Shown: positions 59,918-64,000 of the stretch, one piece after another
Layout of the letters: every line of letters begins with the position of its first letter
Numbering within the stretch: the first letter of the stretch is position 1
DNA from: an uncultured Eubacteriales bacterium
GTDB taxonomy: Bacteria; Bacillota; Clostridia; Oscillospirales; UBA644
Assembly: GCA_900547165.1 (NCBI GenBank)
Contig: URFZ01000009.1
Coordinates: forward strand, 15,343 to 79,342
DNA: 64,000 nt
Reading direction: 5' to 3'
Made by a program: the position numbers and the translations under genes
Notes under the pieces: generated by a model
What the model was told of the DNA's origin: nothing
Databases searched by the model: none
What the model saw: only the letters and a program-made list of their open reading frames with translations

Positions 59918-62299
59918 TTATCCTTCGGGATCGGGTTCGGGAGGGTTAGGTTGCTGTGACGGATCAGTCGTGGTTTCGGACTGATTCGGGTTCGAACTCG
60001 GCTCCGTTGTCGTTGCGTCCGGATTCGGATCGGGAGACGGGTCTACGCTTCCGCCATGACCGTCGCATATCTTTGTGGGTTGAGTTCCCTCTTTGTAGAA
60101 CGTGAACGCCGTGTGACCTGCGCATTGTGCGCCGGGGAGCATACCTGTGATCGTGCAGTACGACTCCCAGACAAGACCTGCGGGCTGTTCGAACTTGCCT
60201 GAAGTTATGCCTTTTGCCTGGTGTATTTTTGTCATGACCGCACCCCAGATCTCCGTCTGCATCGCGCGGCTCGAAGATACCGAATGGTTGTAGTCGTAAC
60301 CCCACCAGATACCCGCAAGGTAATACGGCGTGTATCCGATGAACCAACGGTCGTTGTAGAATGAAGTCGTTCCCGTTTTACCTGCCGTTTCAACTCCGTA
60401 AACTTTTGCGGCTCTTCCGAAATAAGTTTCCGCAACAACGTTTTCAAGGGTGTATGTCATCAGGTATGCTGTTTGCTCGGAATATACGGATTGCTTGGAA
60501 ACGTCTTTTTGCAGGACGGTTTTTCCGCTGTACGATTCAACTCTTGTATAAGAACGTGAGTCGGTAAACGTGCCTTTGTTCGCATATACGGAGAACGCTC
60601 TTGTCATTTCAAGAACGGTGACACCTTTGCTCAAAGCACCGAGTGAAAGGGGCGCAAGTCCGTTTTTGTCGTCGTCTTGAAGGCTTGACAGTTTCAGCGT
60701 GTCTCTGGCAAAGTTCAACACAGTCGAAAACGTTCCGTCATCGTCCTGTTGCAGTCTTAACACTCTTACTGCGGGCGGGTTGTAGGAGTTTGTGAGCGCT
60801 TTGTAAATGCTCATGTCTCCGTGGTATTTTCCGTCCGCGTTTGCGGGCCAATCGCTTCCGTCGTATTTCATGACGGGGGAGTCCTCTATTATAGTTCCGA
60901 GCGTCACGAGGTTTTCTTCAAACGCTTTGCCGTAAACGGTCAGGGGTTTCAATGAAGAGCCCGGCTGACGCACAGCCTGCGTTGCACGGTTGTAACTGAG
61001 TTTGCCCGTTTTTTCTCCTCTGCCGCCGATTATACCGATTATGTCTCCGTTCGACGGATTCATGACCACCATGGCGACTTCGGGATATTCGTATTCGTCT
61101 TTTTCTTTGTTGTAATATCTTTCGCTGCCGAGATTATCGGGATTTGAAAGATAATCTTCCATTATTCCCTGAACATCGGTCTGAATTGTCGAATATATCT
61201 TCAATCCGCCAGTATACATTTTGCTGACGGCTTCGCTTCTCGAATAATTGTTCTTCGACATCAGATCCGAAACGACTTCTTCAAAAATCGTATCCGTCGC
61301 GTAAGACCAGCTTTCTCTGTCCTTGTCGTCGGTTTTCAGCGACCTGTCGCGCAGGACGAGCTTTGCTGTTTTGTATTCGTTATATTCGCGCTCCGTTATC
61401 ATATCCTGCTCGAACATATAATGAAGCGTCAGGTTTCTTCTTTCGAGATTGTTTTCGGGCTTCGTGTACGGATCGTAATAACTCGGCGCGTTCGTAATGC
61501 TTATAAGCGACGCGGCTTCGACAACGGAAAGGTCTGAGGCATTTTTGCCGAAATAATACTGAGACGCTGTCTGAACGCCGTATTGGTTATTTCCGAAGTA
61601 GACCGTGTTAAGATAAAATTCAAGTATCTGCTCTTTTGAATAATTGCGTTCGAGATAAAGCGCCCGGAGCATTTCCTTGACTTTTCTCGTCGGGGAGTTT
61701 TCGTTGTCTCCCGTAACGTTCTTTATCAACTGCTGCGTTATCGTCGAACCGCCGTCAAGCCCCGATGTGCTTGTGTGCGTCAACTTCGCAGCGGAATATC
61801 CTATGACCGCCTTTGTCGTTCTTATGGGGTCAACGCCCATGTGAACGTAAAAACGCTTGTCTTCTATCGCAACTATCGCATTTTTTATGTTTTCGCATAT
61901 TTCGTCCGAACCGACCCATGTTCTGTGCTCGGATGAATACAGTTTTTGATATTCGACGTATTCGCCGTTTTCGTCAAGCGCATATATGACGGAAGACTGG
62001 TTTATATCCCTGTCTTCGAATTTTTCAAGCAGTTCGGGTTCCGTGTATGCGTATATAAATGTGACCGCAATACCGAAAATTATGATACCGACGACCGCGC
62101 AGATCAGCCCTACATGGGCAACAACGCTCAAAAAGCCCAAAAGTATGCGGACGGGAAGAGGTTTCTTCTTCGCATATTTGTCCGGGTTCTTTTTGTACAT
62201 CGGCATTCCGTATTTTTGTTCCATCCGTGCGATGTCCTTGGACGTTACACGTCTTTTCCTTTTCGGTTTGCTTCTGTCAAGCCTGTCTTTTTCGGACAT
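59918..62299 (-). CDS. Class A penicillin-binding protein (PBP1A)
   Basis: 793 residues. A long basic cytoplasmic N-terminus (1-48), a membrane helix (about 52-85), the GT51 glycosyltransferase domain (AIEDKRFYVHMGVD, GGSTITQQLIKNV, KVKEMLRALYLERNYSKEQILE) and a transpeptidase domain with SSLK (QPGSSLKPL), SYN (LTNSYNPPAV) and KTG (TAGKTGTTSF). The tail is Pro/Thr/Asp-rich and disordered. It makes and cross-links glycan strands from lipid II. ATG 62299 with GGAGGAATG upstream and a SigA promoter. Confidence 0.94.
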   Translation of the reverse strand: MSEKDRLDRSKPKRKRRVTSKDIARMEQKYGMPMYKKNPDKYAKKKPLPVRILLGFLSVVAHVGLICAVVGIIIFGIAVTFIYAYTEPELLEKFEDRDINQSSVIYALDENGEYVEYQKLYSSEHRTWVGSDEICENIKNAIVAIEDKRFYVHMGVDPIRTTKAVIGYSAAKLTHTSTSGLDGGSTITQQLIKNVTGDNENSPTRKVKEMLRALYLERNYSKEQILEFYLNTVYFGNNQYGVQTASQYYFGKNASDLSVVEAASLISITNAPSYYDPYTKPENNLERRNLTLHYMFEQDMITEREYNEYKTAKLVLRDRSLKTDDKDRESWSYATDTIFEEVVSDLMSKNNYSRSEAVSKMYTGGLKIYSTIQTDVQGIMEDYLSNPDNLGSERYYNKEKDEYEYPEVAMVVMNPSNGDIIGIIGGRGEKTGKLSYNRATQAVRQPGSSLKPLTVYGKAFEENLVTLGTIIEDSPVMKYDGSDWPANADGKYHGDMSIYKALTNSYNPPAVRVLRLQQDDDGTFSTVLNFARDTLKLSSLQDDDKNGLAPLSLGALSKGVTVLEMTRAFSVYANKGTFTDSRSYTRVESYSGKTVLQKDVSKQSVYSEQTAYLMTYTLENVVAETYFGRAAKVYGVETAGKTGTTSFYNDRWFIGYTPYYLAGIWWGYDYNHSVSSSRAMQTEIWGAVMTKIHQAKGITSGKFEQPAGLVWESYCTITGMLPGAQCAGHTAFTFYKEGTQPTKICDGHGGSVDPSPDPNPDATTTEPSSNPNQSETTTDPSQQPNPPEPDPEG

Positions 62300-62346
62300 T
62301 TACATTCCTCCGTTGTCAACGTGGTTGAATATTTCCGTTCTTTCCT

Positions 62347-62375
62347 ATTATACCACGGATTTCCTGTTTTTTCAA
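62347..62375 (-). promoter_or_regulatory. SigA promoter of the PBP1A gene
   Basis: Minus strand: -35 TTGAAA (62375-62370), 17-nt spacer, -10 TATAAT (62352-62347), about 48 bases before the start codon. Confidence 0.8.
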
Positions 62376-62627
62376 GTATTATGTATAATAAATAATATGA
62401 ATAATCCGTTACAAGCAGATTATGTTTTGATTAAAACGGAAGTAAAGTTAAAACACTTCATTGAAAAACCGTTTGCAAATGCTGTTTTTAACGCATTTTT
62501 GCACTTCCGAAATCCAAACAAATTGTAAAAAAATAAAATCGAAAACGAGTAAATCGAAGCAAACCGAAGAAAAACGGCGAAAATCGAAGCATTGTTTCGG
62601 AGAATTAAAATAAATCAAGATCGGGTA
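62376..62627. other. AT-rich spacer between divergent PBP1A and rplM
   Basis: No gene with a ribosome binding site, tRNA or clear hairpin is seen. The 62530-62620 stretch has purine-rich near-repeats (AAAATCGAAAACGAG, AAATCGAAGC, AAATCGAAGC) without a recognised role. Confidence 0.4.
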
Positions 62628-62656
62628 TTGACAAGTCCTCGGTTTTGTGGTAGAAT
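62628..62656 (+). promoter_or_regulatory. SigA promoter of rplM-rpsI
   Basis: -35 TTGACA (62628-62633), 17-nt spacer, -10 TAGAAT (62651-62656). Confidence 0.85.
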
Positions 62657-62661
62657 ATTTG

Positions 62662-62728
62662 AGCGCGGTTGAGAGACCGCGGAAAAAATGTTGTTTTTTA
62701 TAATTTATCTTATATGGAGGAAACTCAA
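62662..62728 (+). promoter_or_regulatory. 5' leader of rplM, possible L13-type autoregulatory leader
   Basis: The predicted leader of about 65 nt begins with a hairpin GCGGT/ACCGC (62666-62681) and then a T-rich stretch before GGAGG. Firmicutes have a known L13 leader in this place; the match to that motif is not verified. Confidence 0.4.
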
Positions 62729-63160
62729 ATGGCTACATTTATGGCTAACGCGTCCAACATCGAGCGCAAATGGTATGTTATCGACGCCGCTAACAAGCCG
62801 ATGGGCAGAACCGCAACCGTTGCGGCAACTCTTCTCAGAGGTAAGCACAAGGCGACATACACCCCGCACGCCGATTGCGGAGATTTTGTTATCGTTATCA
62901 ACGCAGACAAAGCGATTCTCACCGGTAACAAACTCGAAAAGAAATATTACAGACATCACACCGGTTGGGTAGGTCACCTCAAAGAGGTTAAATACTCCAC
63001 TCTTATGAACAAGAACCCCGAGTTTGCTTACGAACTTGCCGTTAAAGGCATGCTTCCGAACAACGTTCTCGGAAGAAACGCGCTCAGAAGACTTCGCATC
63101 TACAAGGGCGAGGCTCATCCGCACGCCGCTCAGCAACCCGAAGTTTGGAACATTGACTAA
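62729..63160 (+). CDS. rplM: Ribosomal protein L13
   Basis: 143 residues, full length: WYVIDAANKPMGRTATVAA, HKATYTPHADCGDFVIVIN, KGMLPNNVLGRNALRRLRIY and a C-terminal EAHPHAAQQPEVWNI. L13 is an early-assembly protein of the 50S subunit. The frame is open from 62669, but ATG 62729 has GGAGG upstream and, after six extra residues, meets the family start. It is transcribed with rpsI, 14 bp downstream. Confidence 0.97.
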   Translation: MATFMANASNIERKWYVIDAANKPMGRTATVAATLLRGKHKATYTPHADCGDFVIVINADKAILTGNKLEKKYYRHHTGWVGHLKEVKYSTLMNKNPEFAYELAVKGMLPNNVLGRNALRRLRIYKGEAHPHAAQQPEVWNID

Positions 63161-63174
63161 GGAGGAACGGAAGA

Positions 63175-63576
63175 ATGTACGAATCTAAAAAGCCCTATTT
63201 TTACGGAACAGGCAGAAGAAAGAAGTCCGTTGCTCGCGTAAGAGTTTACGAGGGAACCGGCAAGATCACCATCAACGGCAGAGATATTGACGATTACTTC
63301 GGTCTTGAAACTCTCAAACTCATCGTTCGTCAGCCGATGATGCTTACCGACACTCTCGGCAAGTATGACATCGTTGCCACAGTTGTTGGCGGCGGCGTTT
63401 CCGGTCAGGCAGGCGCTATCAGACACGGTCTTTCCAGAGCGCTTATCAAACTTGATGCAGATATGCGCCCGACCTTGAAGAAGGCGGGACTTCTTACGAG
63501 AGACCCGAGAATGAAGGAAAGAAAGAAATACGGTCTCAAAGCCGCAAGAAAAGCGCCCCAGTTCTCCAAGAGATAA
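63175..63576 (+). CDS. rpsI: Ribosomal protein S9
   Basis: 133 residues: FYGTGRRKKSVARVRVYEG at the start, GGGVSGQAGAIRHGLSRALI in the middle and KKYGLKAARKAPQFSKR at the C-terminus, whose final KR reaches the P-site tRNA. It is part of the 30S head. AAGGAGG lies before ATG 63175. No clear terminator directly follows; a small hairpin CCGAAA/TTTCGG lies at about 63596-63612. Confidence 0.97.
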   Translation: MYESKKPYFYGTGRRKKSVARVRVYEGTGKITINGRDIDDYFGLETLKLIVRQPMMLTDTLGKYDIVATVVGGGVSGQAGAIRHGLSRALIKLDADMRPTLKKAGLLTRDPRMKERKKYGLKAARKAPQFSKR

Positions 63577-63668
63577 GTTTTACGGCGTTTTTATCCGAAA
63601 TATTCTTTCGGGAAAATTACTTTCAGATATTTGCGTATGTGTAAGAAATTACGGAAGGAGTTTGAATT

Positions 63669-63860
63669 ATGGCACTTAAAGACGATTGGAAAGAAACAGG
63701 CAAAGATCTTGGCCATGCTTTCAAAAACCTCGGCAAAACCCTTATCCGCTCCGCTTCAAAGGGCATAGAAGCCGCTGAAAAGTGGGCACAGGAAGAGGAT
63801 AAAGAACATACCGAAGAAAAGAAAGAATCCGCATCGAACGAGACCGAAAACAACGGTTGA
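63669..63860 (+). CDS. Small charged helical protein of unknown function
   Basis: 63 residues. The first 40 form a likely amphipathic helix (DDWKETGKDLGHAFKNLGKT, then SASKGIEAAEKWA), and the rest is a Glu/Lys-rich disordered tail. No membrane helix, Cys or known motif. ATG follows AAGGAG nine bases upstream, and a terminator follows the stop, so the gene is likely real. Such helices can lie on membranes, but nothing proves it. It is 92 bp after rpsI. Confidence 0.65.
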   Translation: MALKDDWKETGKDLGHAFKNLGKTLIRSASKGIEAAEKWAQEEDKEHTEEKKESASNETENNG

Positions 63861-63880
63861 GTCGAAAAACAAAAGAAATT

Positions 63881-63904
63881 CCCCGAAAACCTCGGTTTTC
63901 GGGG
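63881..63904 (+). terminator. Terminator of the small charged protein gene
   Basis: Stem CCCCGAAAACC/GGTTTTCGGGG, loop closed to a few bases, then ATATTTTTAT. First of three hairpins in a row. Confidence 0.85.
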
Positions 63905-63917
63905 ATATTTTTATCCC

Positions 63918-63939
63918 CGCGTTCCGATTTCGGAACGCG
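63918..63939 (+). terminator. Second hairpin, terminator-like
   Basis: A 9-bp stem CGCGTTCCG/CGGAACGCG with loop ATTT, followed by CTTTTCTT. Confidence 0.65.
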
Positions 63940-63956
63940 CTTTTCTTGTAATCGAA

Positions 63957-63979
63957 AACCACGCGATAGTCGCGTGGTT
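63957..63979. repeat. Third hairpin near the window end
   Basis: A perfect 10-bp stem AACCACGCGA/TCGCGTGGTT with loop TAG. It is followed by CAAAAGAGG rather than a T tract, so it may instead lie in the leader of the next gene outside the window. Confidence 0.5.
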
Positions 63980-64000
63980 CAAAAGAGGTTAAACCGTTGG

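Noticed and set aside
1..64000. tRNA, rRNA, CRISPR arrays and insertion sequences
   Set aside because: I looked through the intergenic stretches for TTCGAAT-type tRNA arms, direct repeats with spacers, and transposase frames and found none.

Overview
This window reads as a chromosomal segment of an endospore-forming clostridial Firmicute, most likely a gut anaerobe of the Oscillospiraceae/Ruminococcaceae type. The evidence is a spoVAC-spoVAD-spoVAE operon, a Gram-positive mraZ-to-ftsZ division cluster, a MurE with the meso-diaminopimelate motif DNPR, RqcH, and near-consensus SigA promoters (TTGACA/TTGACT with a 17-nt spacer) before many genes. Base composition is moderate and even, except for an AT-richer stretch at about 1.4-5.0 kb. 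I saw no rRNA, tRNA, CRISPR array, insertion sequence, integrase or phage gene.

Layout. 0-5 kb: end of a membrane protein, a VanY-fold protein lacking two zinc ligands, then an AT-rich unit encoding a secreted Ig-like/metallopeptidase protein and a membrane-anchored partner; its ribosome binding site lies in a 13-bp perfect stem. 5-12.5 kb: topoisomerase III, a HAD phosphatase, a membrane protein, a phosphoribosyltransferase, RluB-type pseudouridine synthase, a D,D-carboxypeptidase and a DNA-alkylation-repair-like protein. 12.5-22.5 kb: surface and spore region with a 1261-residue lipoprotein built from two copies of a beta-helix module, the spoVA operon, a zinc-ribbon/Sel1 protein and two paralogous surface proteins with a CBM9-like domain. 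22.5-28 kb: MazF-type toxin, a 39-residue Cys-rich micropeptide missed by ordinary length cut-offs, and the polA-ywlE-rimI-tsaD operon.

28-42 kb: the division and cell-wall cluster mraZ-rsmH-ftsL-pbp-murE-murF-(mraY-like)-ftsW-murG-murA-divIB-ftsZ. It runs on the plus strand with many stop/start overlaps. The protein in the mraY slot has lost the third catalytic Asp and the His triplet of MraY, and murD and ftsA are absent from the cluster. 42-51 kb: HAD phosphatase and membrane protein, then two divergent units sharing a palindromic promoter region: Fe-alcohol dehydrogenase plus beta-propeller on the left, and aldehyde dehydrogenase, split transketolase, 4-hydroxybutyrate-dehydrogenase-like enzyme and zinc alcohol dehydrogenase on the right. 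Together these look like a carbohydrate or aldehyde fermentation module of unknown substrate.

51-64 kb: on the minus strand, two acetyltransferase genes, RqcH, Nif3-like protein, TrmK, TrmO, a DUF1858 protein, a ROK-like protein with an SIS protein, a small membrane protein and class A PBP1A; then on the plus strand the rplM-rpsI operon and a small charged protein followed by three consecutive hairpins. Most genes are housekeeping. The best candidates for new biology are the mraY-like gene, the RBS-masked metallopeptidase unit, the divergent dehydrogenase locus, the paired CBM9-like proteins with an operator-like palindrome, and the micropeptide.
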